NCBI GenBank assembly: GCA_038214085.1 | Contig: JBBQSF010000105.1 | Coordinates: forward strand, 1 to 11,174 | Length of the DNA: 11,174 nucleotides | Direction: 5' to 3' | From: JBBQSF01 sp038214085 | Lineage (GTDB): Bacteria; Bacteroidota; Bacteroidia; Bacteroidales; CG2-30-32-10 | Shown: positions 1 through 6,649 of the stretch, piece by piece | How positions within the stretch are numbered: the stretch's first letter is position 1 | How the letters are laid out: each line of letters begins with the position of its first letter | Position numbers and translations under genes: made by a program | The notes under the pieces: generated by a model | The model's input: only the letters and a program-made list of their open reading frames with translations | Database searches by the model: none | What the model was told of the DNA's origin: nothing

Positions 1-1994
1 ACCATGTTCACATCAACATGAATGGGAGTAACTTCATACTCATCTTTCAACCCAAATGAAACAAATTTATTTGTGCCCACCACTCGATACACAATATTTG
101 ATCGCCCCTGTATCATCCCCTGATTGATCAGCTTTTTGAAAGGTTCCTGTTTGCAAACCAAACCAAGATCGAATAAAAATTTATTCCAAAAGCGAGAATA
201 GATAAGGTGTCCGGTAGCATGTTCGGCTCCACCGATATATAAATCAACATTTTCCCAATATTCATTTGCTTCTTTCGAAACCAATTCATTCGGATTTTTC
301 GCATCCATATAACGCAGGTAATAAGCGCTGCTTCCTGCAAAGCCAGGCATGGTGCTGGTTTCAAGCGGATAACCGTCCTTATTCACCCAATTTTTTGCAC
401 GTGCCAAAGGTGGTTCGCCAGTTTCGGTAGGTAAATATTTATCTACTTCGGGCAATTCGAGCGGAAGCTCTGATTCGTCCAGTACGTATGGAATTCCATC
501 CTTGTAATACACAGGAAACGGTTCGCCCCAATAGCGCTGACGGCTGAAAATAGCATCGCGCAAACGGAAATTCACTTTTCCGTAACCTAAACCCATTTCT
601 TCTGCTTTGCTGATAACAGCCTTCATGGCATCTTTAACTTTCATTCCGTTAATAAAGCCTGAATTTATTGCAGTTCCTTCTTTTGCGTCGTAAGCCTCCA
701 CAGAAATATTGCCACCAGAAATTACTTCTTTTATTGGCAAATTAAAATGTTTTGCAAAAGCAAAATCGCGTATATCGTGCGCCGGAACAGCCATAACAGC
801 GCCCGTTCCATAACCAGCCAGCACATAGTCGCCTACCCATATTGGAACCTCTTCATTTGTGAAAGGATTGATTGCGTAAGCTCCTGTAAATTGTCCGGAA
901 ATATGCTTCACATCCGCAATACGTTCGCGCTCGGAACGATTTGCTGTTTCTTCTAAATATTTTTCAACGGCATCGCAATATTCAGAAGTTGTAATTTTTT
1001 TTACATACTCATGTTCGGGAGCAAATGTCATGTATGTTACGCCAAATATGGTATCCGGACGTGTAGTAAAAATTTCCATGAACAAACCATCGTGTCCTTT
1101 GATCGGAAATTTTATCATTGCTCCCACTGATTTTCCAATCCAATTTCGTTGAATTTCTTTTATAGATTCTGTCCAGTCAATTTCATCAAGTCCTTGCAGC
1201 AAGCGGTCGGCATAAGCTGTAATGCGTAGCGACCATTGCTTCATTTCCTTACGAACCACGGGATGACCACCGCGTACAGAAACGCCTTCGGTAACTTCAT
1301 CGTTTGCCAGAACCGTTCCCAAAGCCGGGCACCAGTTTACCATGGTATCAGCAAGGTAGGTAAGCCGGTAATGCATAAGGATTTCCTGTTGTTGCTTTTC
1401 GGAATAGTTTTTCCAATCTGTTGCCGCAAAATGTTTTAATTCATTGCAAGCAGCATTTACTTTTGTATTTCCGTTAAGTTCAAATTCAGCAATAAGCTTA
1501 TCAATCGGCTCTGCCTTATCCGTTTCCTTACTATACCAAGAATTAAAAAGTTGAATAAAAGTCCATTGTGTCCATTTGTAATATTTGGGATCGCATGTGC
1601 GTACTTCTCTGTCCCAGTCAAATGAAAAACCAATTTTATCAAGCTGTTCGCGATAGCGCGCCAGATTTATTTCGGTTGTAGTTGCTGGATGTGTGCCTGT
1701 TTGAATAGCATACTGTTCTGCCGGAAGACCGTAAGCGTCGTATCCCATGGGGTGCAGCACATTATATCCTTTCAATCTTTTGTATCTGGCATAAATATCT
1801 GAAGCGATATATCCTAGCGGATGCCCAACGTGCAAGCCGGCTCCCGAAGGATAAGGGAACATGTCGAGGACATAGTATTTTGGTTTGTCAGATTTGTCAT
1901 GCCTGCCGGCAGACGGGTTTTCGGCTTTAAACGTTTTGTTTTCGGCCCAAAACTGCTGCCATTTTTTTTCAATTTCAATAAAATTGTAATCCAT
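1..1994 (-). CDS. leuS: Leucyl-tRNA synthetase, 3' end cut by window edge
   Basis: Cytoplasmic class I enzyme that charges tRNA-Leu with leucine and edits mischarged amino acids. An open frame of 664 codons begins at ATG 1994-1992 (MDYNFIEIEKKWQQFW) and is still open at the left edge. Seen in it: the HIGH signature as HVGH at residues 55-58, preceded by FPYPSGAG; the CP1 editing domain with TTRPDT at 310-315; and GTGAVMAVPAHDIRD at 396-410, which keeps the editing aspartate (about D407). The GGAEHATGH block lies near residue 590. The frame stops at HVDVNM, before the KMSKS loop, so by family length (about 940 residues) roughly 270 C-terminal residues are missing. This is truncation by the window, not a broken gene. 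Odd point: a GC-rich palindromic stretch is translated around residues 25-36, ahead of HVGH. It is divergent from ftsX. The identity is secure. Confidence 0.97.
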   Translation of the reverse strand, partial: MDYNFIEIEKKWQQFWAENKTFKAENPSAGRHDKSDKPKYYVLDMFPYPSGAGLHVGHPLGYIASDIYARYKRLKGYNVLHPMGYDAYGLPAEQYAIQTGTHPATTTEINLARYREQLDKIGFSFDWDREVRTCDPKYYKWTQWTFIQLFNSWYSKETDKAEPIDKLIAEFELNGNTKVNAACNELKHFAATDWKNYSEKQQQEILMHYRLTYLADTMVNWCPALGTVLANDEVTEGVSVRGGHPVVRKEMKQWSLRITAYADRLLQGLDEIDWTESIKEIQRNWIGKSVGAMIKFPIKGHDGLFMEIFTTRPDTIFGVTYMTFAPEHEYVKKITTSEYCDAVEKYLEETANRSERERIADVKHISGQFTGAYAINPFTNEEVPIWVGDYVLAGYGTGAVMAVPAHDIRDFAFAKHFNLPIKEVISGGNISVEAYDAKEGTAINSGFINGMKVKDAMKAVISKAEEMGLGYGKVNFRLRDAIFSRQRYWGEPFPVYYKDGIPYVLDESELPLELPEVDKYLPTETGEPPLARAKNWVNKDGYPLETSTMPGFAGSSAYYLRYMDAKNPNELVSKEANEYWENVDLYIGGAEHATGHLIYSRFWNKFLFDLGLVCKQEPFKKLINQGMIQGRSNIVYRVVGTNKFVSFGLKDEYEVTPIHVDVNM
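1903..1912. repeat. GC-rich palindrome CTGCCGGCAG inside leuS
   Basis: A perfect 10-bp palindrome sits in a GC-rich patch at about 1900-1919 within an AT-rich gene. On the coding strand it reads through in frame and contributes Ser-Ala-Gly-Arg-His, between the N-terminal helix and the FPYPSGAG/HVGH block of LeuS. A short direct repeat, TTTGTCA, lies beside it at 1884-1890 and 1893-1899. From memory, TGCCGGCA-centred palindromes are dispersed in some Bacteroidota genomes and give LPAGRQ-like peptides when they fall in genes. That link is unchecked, and only one copy occurs in this window. Confidence 0.5.
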
Positions 1995-1996
1995 AA

Positions 1997-2026
1997 TCCT
2001 AATTTTAACAAGTTGCGAAATTAGGA
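1997..2026 (-). promoter_or_regulatory. Inverted repeat abutting the leuS start codon
   Basis: A perfect 9-bp inverted repeat: TCCTAATTT at 1997-2005 and AAATTAGGA at 2018-2026, separated by 12 bases. On the leuS strand the hairpin would end two bases before the ATG, so if it is in the mRNA it would cover the initiation region. The leuS -7 candidate TAATTTCG (2023-2016, one mismatch to TAnnTTTG) lies inside the repeat. The same bases may therefore serve as promoter or operator rather than as an RNA hairpin. The arms are AT-rich, so chance is possible. Confidence 0.35.
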
Positions 2027-2070
2027 AATATTGGGGATTTTTTGCACATCCCTATGTTTCGAAATAAAGT

Positions 2071-2086
2071 ATAAAATTAATTTTAT
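2071..2086. repeat. 16-bp perfect palindrome upstream of ftsX
   Basis: ATAAAATTAATTTTAT is a perfect palindrome ending exactly where the candidate ftsX -7 box begins, so it lies between the expected -33 and -7 elements. This placement suits a dimeric regulator's operator, but the sequence contains only A and T and could arise by chance in such a region. No regulator is identified. Confidence 0.4.
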
Positions 2087-2094
2087 TACTTTTG
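2087..2094 (+). promoter_or_regulatory. Candidate ftsX promoter -7 box (TACTTTTG)
   Basis: Exact match to the Bacteroidota sigma-ABfr -7 consensus TAnnTTTG, 21 bases before the ftsX ATG. It would give a very short leader. No convincing -33 TTTG lies at the usual spacing. It would drive the ftsX-DUF3098-uppP-truB run. Confidence 0.5.
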
Positions 2095-2115
2095 ACCTCG
2101 AATACATATTAAAAC

Positions 2116-3000
2116 ATGACCACTGCTCCTGAAGAAAAATATGCCAAGCGCAGGCTTACGACATCCTACATTTCAACAATTGTGGGGATTACCTTGGTTT
2201 TGTTTATGCTGGGTTTGCTTGGAATGATTATACTTCATGCAAAAAAGGTTTCTGATTATGTAAAGGAAAACATTGGATTTACCGTTTTTTTAAACGAAGA
2301 TGTTAAAGAAGTTGATGTAATTCAATTGCAGAAGAAACTTGATGCGCGTAATTATGTAAAATCAACTGAATACATTTCCAAAGAAAAAGCTGCAAAACTT
2401 TTACAAAGCGATGTAGGAGAAGATTTTATTAGTTTTCTAGGCTACAATCCACTTTCTGCATCAATTGAAGTGCGCATGAAAGCCGATTTTGCCAATTCTG
2501 ACAGTCTGGCTCTTTTGGAAAAAGAAATGATAAAAGATAAAAATGTAAAAGAAGTTTCATATCAAAAATCTCTTGTATCCACGGTTAACGATAATTTGCG
2601 CAAAATTGGAATGATTTTGCTTGGCTTTAGCCTCTTGTTGTTGGTAATTTCAATTGCATTAATCAACAACACCATTAGGCTTTCGGTATTTTCTAAACGT
2701 TTTTTAATACGCACCATGCAATTGATTGGCGCTACCCAGAGCCATATCCGAAAACCTTTTGTAATAAAGGGGATTGTTCAAGGAATTATCAGTTCGGTAA
2801 TTTCAATGTTCCTGTTGATCCTTACCTTTTATTTTGCAATGAAGGAAATCCCTGAACTCGAAGTTTTAAAGGACAGGAATTTATTTCTATATTTGTTTGC
2901 AATTGTTCTGCTGCTTGGGATACTAATTTCATGGATTTCTACGTTCTTTGCAGTACGCAAATATTTAAAAATTAAAACAGATCATTTATATTATTTTTAA
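2116..3000 (+). CDS. ftsX: Cell division protein FtsX (ABC-type permease subunit)
   Basis: Inner-membrane partner of the ATPase FtsE. In the divisome, FtsEX transmits ATP hydrolysis across the membrane to activate peptidoglycan hydrolases. The 294 residues show the FtsX layout: a short basic cytosolic N terminus; membrane segment 1 at about 20-41; a periplasmic domain at about 42-162 containing NPLSASIEV (111-119); then segments at about 165-185, 219-240 and 258-280. The loop with RTMQLIGATQSHIRKPF (199-215) matches the conserved cytosolic stretch between segments 2 and 3. The ATG at 2116 follows a -7 promoter match and has no Shine-Dalgarno. It is first in a tight plus-strand run; the next gene starts 12 bases after its stop. 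ftsE is not in the window, which is common in this phylum as far as I recall. Confidence 0.95.
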   Translation: MTTAPEEKYAKRRLTTSYISTIVGITLVLFMLGLLGMIILHAKKVSDYVKENIGFTVFLNEDVKEVDVIQLQKKLDARNYVKSTEYISKEKAAKLLQSDVGEDFISFLGYNPLSASIEVRMKADFANSDSLALLEKEMIKDKNVKEVSYQKSLVSTVNDNLRKIGMILLGFSLLLLVISIALINNTIRLSVFSKRFLIRTMQLIGATQSHIRKPFVIKGIVQGIISSVISMFLLILTFYFAMKEIPELEVLKDRNLFLYLFAIVLLLGILISWISTFFAVRKYLKIKTDHLYYF

Positions 3001-3012
3001 CATTCTATACTC

Positions 3013-3276
3013 ATGGCAGTTCAAGGAGAAAAAAAACAGATAACTGAAAATTCAGATGTGCAATTTGCCTTTGGCAAAGCAAATTATCGTTTAATGTTTA
3101 TTGGTCTTGCATTTCTTGCTTTAGGCTTTTTACTAATGATTGGCGGTGGCTCCGACGATCCTGCAGTTTTTAATCCCGCTATTTTCGATTTTCAAAGAAT
3201 AACCCTTGCTCCTCTTTTGCTGATTGCAGGCTTTGTTATTGAAGTATTTGCAATTATGAAAAGACCAAAAGAATAG
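3013..3276 (+). CDS. DUF3098 family small membrane protein
   Basis: A protein of 87 residues and unknown function. It has a polar N terminus (about 1-25), a first hydrophobic segment at about 27-44 (LMFIGLAFLALGFLLMIGG), a short loop rich in Asp and Pro (GGSDDPAVFNPAIFDFQRI), and a second hydrophobic segment at about 65-82, ending in a basic tail. This two-span pattern with the NPxIFDFQRIT loop is what I recognise as DUF3098, a family I recall as restricted to Bacteroidota and commonly placed between ftsX and uppP. Here it starts 12 bases after ftsX and ends three bases before uppP, so it is surely co-transcribed. Its position suggests a role near the divisome or wall-lipid recycling, but that is inference only. 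Confidence 0.88.
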   Translation: MAVQGEKKQITENSDVQFAFGKANYRLMFIGLAFLALGFLLMIGGGSDDPAVFNPAIFDFQRITLAPLLLIAGFVIEVFAIMKRPKE

Positions 3277-3279
3277 GTA

Positions 3280-4065
3280 ATGAGTTATTTGCAGGCGGTA
3301 ATTCTCGCAATTATTGAAGGAATCACCGAATTTCTTCCAATTTCTTCTACCGGTCACATGATTATTGCTGAATCGCTTTTAAAAACCAGCGATATTGATT
3401 TTACAAAAATATTCACAGTCAACATTCAGTTTGGGGCAATATTATCCGTTGTTGTTCTTTACTGGAAGCGATTTTTTCAGTCTTTCACTTTTTACCTAAA
3501 GCTTTTTGTAGCTTTTATTCCGGCAGCAATACTTGGCTTTTTGCTCGGCGATCAGATTGATGCATTGCTCGAAAATGTAATTGTTGTAGCCGTGTCGTTA
3601 TTTTTAGGTGGAATCATATTAATATTTGTTGACAAGTGGTTTAAAAAAGCACATACTACCAACGTACAACAGGTAACCTATCCGAATGCTTTTATTATAG
3701 GCTTGTTTCAAACCATAGCTATGATTCCGGGAGTATCTCGTTCAGCAGCTACAATTATTGGCGGCTTAACCCAAAAGCTGAACAGAAAAAATGCAGCAGA
3801 ATTTTCGTTTTTTCTTGCAGTACCAACAATGTTTGCAGCTTCAGCATATAAACTGCTGAAAGATTACGAGCATATCAGTTCCTCAAATATTGGCCTGTTG
3901 GTTGTCGGGAATATTGTTGCATTTATAGTTGCCTTGTTTGCAATTAAAGCCTTCATTGCTTTTTTGACAAAATTTGGCTTTAAAATTTTTGGTTATTACC
4001 GAATTGTTCTGGGATTAACAATTATAATTCTTTATTATTTCGGAATTGAATTACGTATCACTTAA
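3280..4065 (+). CDS. uppP: Undecaprenyl-diphosphatase (UppP/BacA type)
   Basis: Integral membrane phosphatase that converts undecaprenyl pyrophosphate to undecaprenyl phosphate, regenerating the lipid carrier for peptidoglycan and surface glycans. Family members confer bacitracin resistance when overexpressed. The 261 residues carry both signature motifs: EGITEFLPISSTGH at 13-26 and PGVSRSAAT at 150-158. The counterparts of the E. coli catalytic residues are visible as E13, E17, S23, H26 and R154. The remainder is strongly hydrophobic, with multiple predicted spans. It is typical in length. The start lies three bases after the DUF3098 stop, and its TAA shares one base with the truB ATG (TAATG), so translational coupling is likely. 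Confidence 0.97.
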   Translation: MSYLQAVILAIIEGITEFLPISSTGHMIIAESLLKTSDIDFTKIFTVNIQFGAILSVVVLYWKRFFQSFTFYLKLFVAFIPAAILGFLLGDQIDALLENVIVVAVSLFLGGIILIFVDKWFKKAHTTNVQQVTYPNAFIIGLFQTIAMIPGVSRSAATIIGGLTQKLNRKNAAEFSFFLAVPTMFAASAYKLLKDYEHISSSNIGLLVVGNIVAFIVALFAIKAFIAFLTKFGFKIFGYYRIVLGLTIIILYYFGIELRIT

Positions 4066-4751
4066 TGTTTGAAAACGCAGAAGAAGGAGAAGTAATCCTT
4101 ATCGATAAGCCTTATGGTTGGACATCATTTGATGTTGTAAACAAAATACGTACACATTTTAAATACCGCAGAGGGATTAAGAAAATCAAAATCGGTCATG
4201 CGGGAACCTTAGATCCTCTAGCTACAGGGCTTCTTATACTTTGTACAGGAAAATTCACAAAAAAAATTGATGAATATCAGGCTCAGGAAAAAGAATATAC
4301 AGGAACCTTTGTTCTTGGTGCAACTACTCCGTCATCAGATTTGGAAACTGCAATTGACAAAAGCTTTGAAATTTCACATATCAGCGAGCAAATGATTCGT
4401 GAAACAGCTAAAACTTTTGTGGGTGAAACGGACCAGATCCCACCTATTTTTTCAGCCAAAAAAATTAATGGTGAACGCGCTTACGAAATGGCAAGAAGAG
4501 GTGAAGATGTAGTGATACAATCCAGAAAAATTATTGTTACACATTTTGAGATCACTCGTGTCGAACTTGCTGAGGTTGATTTTATTTTAACTTGTTCAAA
4601 AGGAACTTACATTCGTTCCATAGCAAGGGATTTCGGGGAGAAATTAGTTTCTGGAGCTTACCTTTCCAGCCTAAGAAGAACAAAAATTGGAGAATTTTCT
4701 GTTGACGATGCTTTTTCAATGGATGAAATTCAAGAACAATTCGAACAATAA
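4065..4751 (+). CDS. truB: tRNA pseudouridine(55) synthase TruB
   Basis: Converts U55 in the T-loop of nearly all tRNAs to pseudouridine. The 228 residues show the TruB signatures in order: KPYGWTSFDVVNKIR (15-29); GHAGTLDPLATGLL (44-57) with the catalytic aspartate D50; the PPIFSAKKINGERAYE block (about 146-161); and near the C terminus GTYIRSIARDFG and LSSLRRTKIGEF. It is at the short end for the family and appears to lack a long C-terminal PUA extension, which I believe is normal in Bacteroidota. It overlaps uppP by one base. It is the last gene of the ftsX run, followed by a terminator-like hairpin. Confidence 0.97.
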   Translation: MFENAEEGEVILIDKPYGWTSFDVVNKIRTHFKYRRGIKKIKIGHAGTLDPLATGLLILCTGKFTKKIDEYQAQEKEYTGTFVLGATTPSSDLETAIDKSFEISHISEQMIRETAKTFVGETDQIPPIFSAKKINGERAYEMARRGEDVVIQSRKIIVTHFEITRVELAEVDFILTCSKGTYIRSIARDFGEKLVSGAYLSSLRRTKIGEFSVDDAFSMDEIQEQFEQ

Positions 4752-4771
4752 AATACAGTTCTTAATCGTTA

Positions 4772-4805
4772 TATAATATCGGTTCGTCCAATATTATAAA
4801 TTTTT
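4772..4805 (+). terminator. Weak terminator-like hairpin after truB
   Basis: TATAATAT (4772-4779) pairs perfectly with ATATTATA (4791-4798). Past one mismatch, two further G-C pairs close a five-base loop (TTCGT), and a run of five T follows at 4801-4805. The stem is almost all A-T, so it would be a weak terminator, but it lies 20 bases after the truB stop and before the queA promoter, where a terminator is expected. Confidence 0.45.
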
Positions 4806-4851
4806 AGCATATTTTTTTAAGAAAACACTTTACTTCGGCTTCCTGATGTAT

Positions 4852-4859
4852 TATCTTTG
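4852..4859 (+). promoter_or_regulatory. Candidate queA promoter -7 box (TATCTTTG)
   Basis: Exact match to TAnnTTTG. A TTTA at 4829-4832, 19 bases upstream, could act as a degenerate -33 element. It would start transcription near 4866 and give a leader of about 40 bases before queA. This supports queA-ispD as a unit separate from ftsX-truB. Confidence 0.55.
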
Positions 4860-4904
4860 CCAATCAACGAACATATTTAACATTATACTATATTTTAGAT
4901 TTTT

Positions 4905-5954
4905 ATGAAATTATCCGAATTCAGGTTTCATCTTCCCCCGGAACTTATTGCAACACGACCATCGGCCAACAGAGATGAATGCAGGCTAATGGTTTTAAAC
5001 AGAAAAGAGCAGACAATAGAGCATAAAATATTCAAGGACATATTGAATTACTTTGGTGAAGGCGATACTCTGATCGTCAATAACTCCAAGGTATTCCCTG
5101 CCAGGCTCTATGGAACCAAAGAAAAAACAGGAGCAAAAATTGAGGTTTTCCTTTTACGGGAACTTAACCGGGAATCACGTTTATGGGATGTTTTGGTTGA
5201 CCCTGCACGAAAAATACGCATTGGAAATAAGTTGTATTTTGGCGACGATGACGCTCTTGTTGCTGAAGTAATAGACAATACCACTTCACGTGGGCGTACT
5301 TTACGCTTTTTATTTGATGGTCCTTATCATGAATTTAAAAAAACCATTGAAAACTTAGGAGAAACTCCACTTCCAAAACTGATCAAACGCCCTATAGAGC
5401 AAGAAGATAAAGATCGTTATCAGACTATTTATGCCAAGCATGAAGGTGCAGTTGCTGCTCCGACAGCCGGTTTGCATTTTAGCCGCGAATTGATGAAAAG
5501 ATTGGAACTTCAGGGAGTAAGTTTTGCTGAAGTAACACTTCATGTGGGTTTGGGAACATTCAGGAGTGTAGATGTAGAAGACCTTTCAAAGCATAAAATG
5601 GATTCGGAACAATGTATTATTGAAGATAAAGCTGTTCAAATTGTAAATCGTTCCAAAGAACTCAAGGGAAAAGTTTGTGCTGTAGGCACTACCGTTTCTC
5701 GAACAATTGAAACATCTACAAGCATTTCTGGATTATTGAAGCCTTACAACGGCTGGACCAATAAGTTTATCTTTCCTCCTTATGATTTCAGTGTTGCAAA
5801 TTCGATGATATCAAACTTTCATCTGCCGCAATCCACACTCATGATGCATGTTGCTGCTTTTGCTGGATATGATTTTCTGATGCGTGCATACAAAGAAGCC
5901 ATAAATGAAAAATACGGTTTCTTTACTTATGGCGATGCTATGTTGATCATTTAA
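4905..5954 (+). CDS. queA: S-adenosylmethionine:tRNA ribosyltransferase-isomerase
   Basis: Transfers and isomerises the ribosyl part of S-adenosylmethionine onto 7-aminomethyl-7-deazaguanine at tRNA position 34, giving epoxyqueuosine, the penultimate queuosine intermediate. The 349 residues match the full family length. Recognisable blocks are the N-terminal FHLPPELIATRP (8-19), NNSKVFPARLYG (59-70), YQTIYA..GAVAAPTAGLHF (172-192), HVGLGTFRSV (213-222), GTTVSRTIE (261-269), NFHLPQSTLMMHVAAFAG (304-321) and the C-terminal YGFFTYGDAMLI. The ATG at 4905 has no Shine-Dalgarno but gives the expected N terminus. The stop overlaps the ispD ATG by one base. No preQ1-type riboswitch was seen in the leader. 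Confidence 0.97.
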   Translation: MKLSEFRFHLPPELIATRPSANRDECRLMVLNRKEQTIEHKIFKDILNYFGEGDTLIVNNSKVFPARLYGTKEKTGAKIEVFLLRELNRESRLWDVLVDPARKIRIGNKLYFGDDDALVAEVIDNTTSRGRTLRFLFDGPYHEFKKTIENLGETPLPKLIKRPIEQEDKDRYQTIYAKHEGAVAAPTAGLHFSRELMKRLELQGVSFAEVTLHVGLGTFRSVDVEDLSKHKMDSEQCIIEDKAVQIVNRSKELKGKVCAVGTTVSRTIETSTSISGLLKPYNGWTNKFIFPPYDFSVANSMISNFHLPQSTLMMHVAAFAGYDFLMRAYKEAINEKYGFFTYGDAMLII

Positions 5955-6637
5955 TGCCAGATAAAAATCATTTGCAGAAAAATGTTGTTATTGTTGCCGG
6001 AGGTTCTGGTAACCGAATGAATTCTGAACTTCCAAAACAGTTTCTACTGCTGGATAATCTTCCGGTTTTAATGCACAGTATTAACGCATTTTATCAATAC
6101 AATAAAAGCATTTTCATTGTTGTTGTTCTTCCTGAAAATTATATTAAAACTTGGGAAAAGTTAAAAGAAAAATTTTCATTTGCTGTACCTCATATCATTG
6201 CAAAGGGCGGGAAAACGCGGTTTCATTCGGTTAAAAACGGTCTTGAGCTTATCTCAGGAACAGGAATAACGGGTATTCATGATGCAGCCAGACCACTGGT
6301 AAGTATTAAAACTATTGAAAATTGCTATGAATCTGCTTTAAAGTCAGGAAGTGGTGTTCCATTTATTTTACCTATCGATTCTGTTAGAGTGGCTGGAAAG
6401 CGCAATTCAAAACCCATAGACCGCAATGGTTTGCGCTTAATTCAAACACCTCAATGCTTTGGTACCATTGCGATTCAAAATGCTTATAAAATCCGATACT
6501 CAAAGAAGTTTACCGACGATGCAAGCGTTTATGAAAAAGCTGGAGGCACCGTCATTCTTGTTGAGGGAAATGCTGAAAATATAAAAATTACCAGTCCATC
6601 TGATCTGATTATTGCCGAAGCACTGCTTAAAAAATAA
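5954..6637 (+). CDS. ispD: 2-C-methyl-D-erythritol 4-phosphate cytidylyltransferase
   Basis: Third enzyme of the non-mevalonate (MEP) isoprenoid pathway. It joins CTP and methylerythritol phosphate to give CDP-methylerythritol. The 227 residues carry the nucleotide-binding loop VVIVAGGSGNRM (11-22) with R21, followed by PKQF with K28. HDAARPLV (109-116) contains the CTP/metal-site aspartate D110. TDDASVYE (187-194) and NIKITSPSDL (209-218) with K211 complete the family pattern. Start and queA stop overlap as TAATG, implying coupled translation. The gene ends 12 bases from the stop of a convergent glycosyltransferase gene. Its product feeds the undecaprenyl lipid recycled by the nearby uppP product. 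Confidence 0.96.
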   Translation: MPDKNHLQKNVVIVAGGSGNRMNSELPKQFLLLDNLPVLMHSINAFYQYNKSIFIVVVLPENYIKTWEKLKEKFSFAVPHIIAKGGKTRFHSVKNGLELISGTGITGIHDAARPLVSIKTIENCYESALKSGSGVPFILPIDSVRVAGKRNSKPIDRNGLRLIQTPQCFGTIAIQNAYKIRYSKKFTDDASVYEKAGGTVILVEGNAENIKITSPSDLIIAEALLKK

Positions 6638-6649
6638 GAATCTGTTTAT

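Noticed and set aside
1821..2024. Open frame of 67 codons antisense to the start of leuS
   Set aside because: It is opposite a fully conserved aminoacyl-tRNA synthetase frame, has no recognisable motif and no promoter. The same applies to the other short open frames inside leuS (128-364, 747-956, 1236-1439, 1457-1642, 1814-2011) and inside other genes.
4860..4904. Possible preQ1 riboswitch ahead of queA
   Set aside because: The leader is short and very AT-rich. I see no pseudoknot-forming C-rich/A-rich arrangement typical of preQ1 riboswitches.
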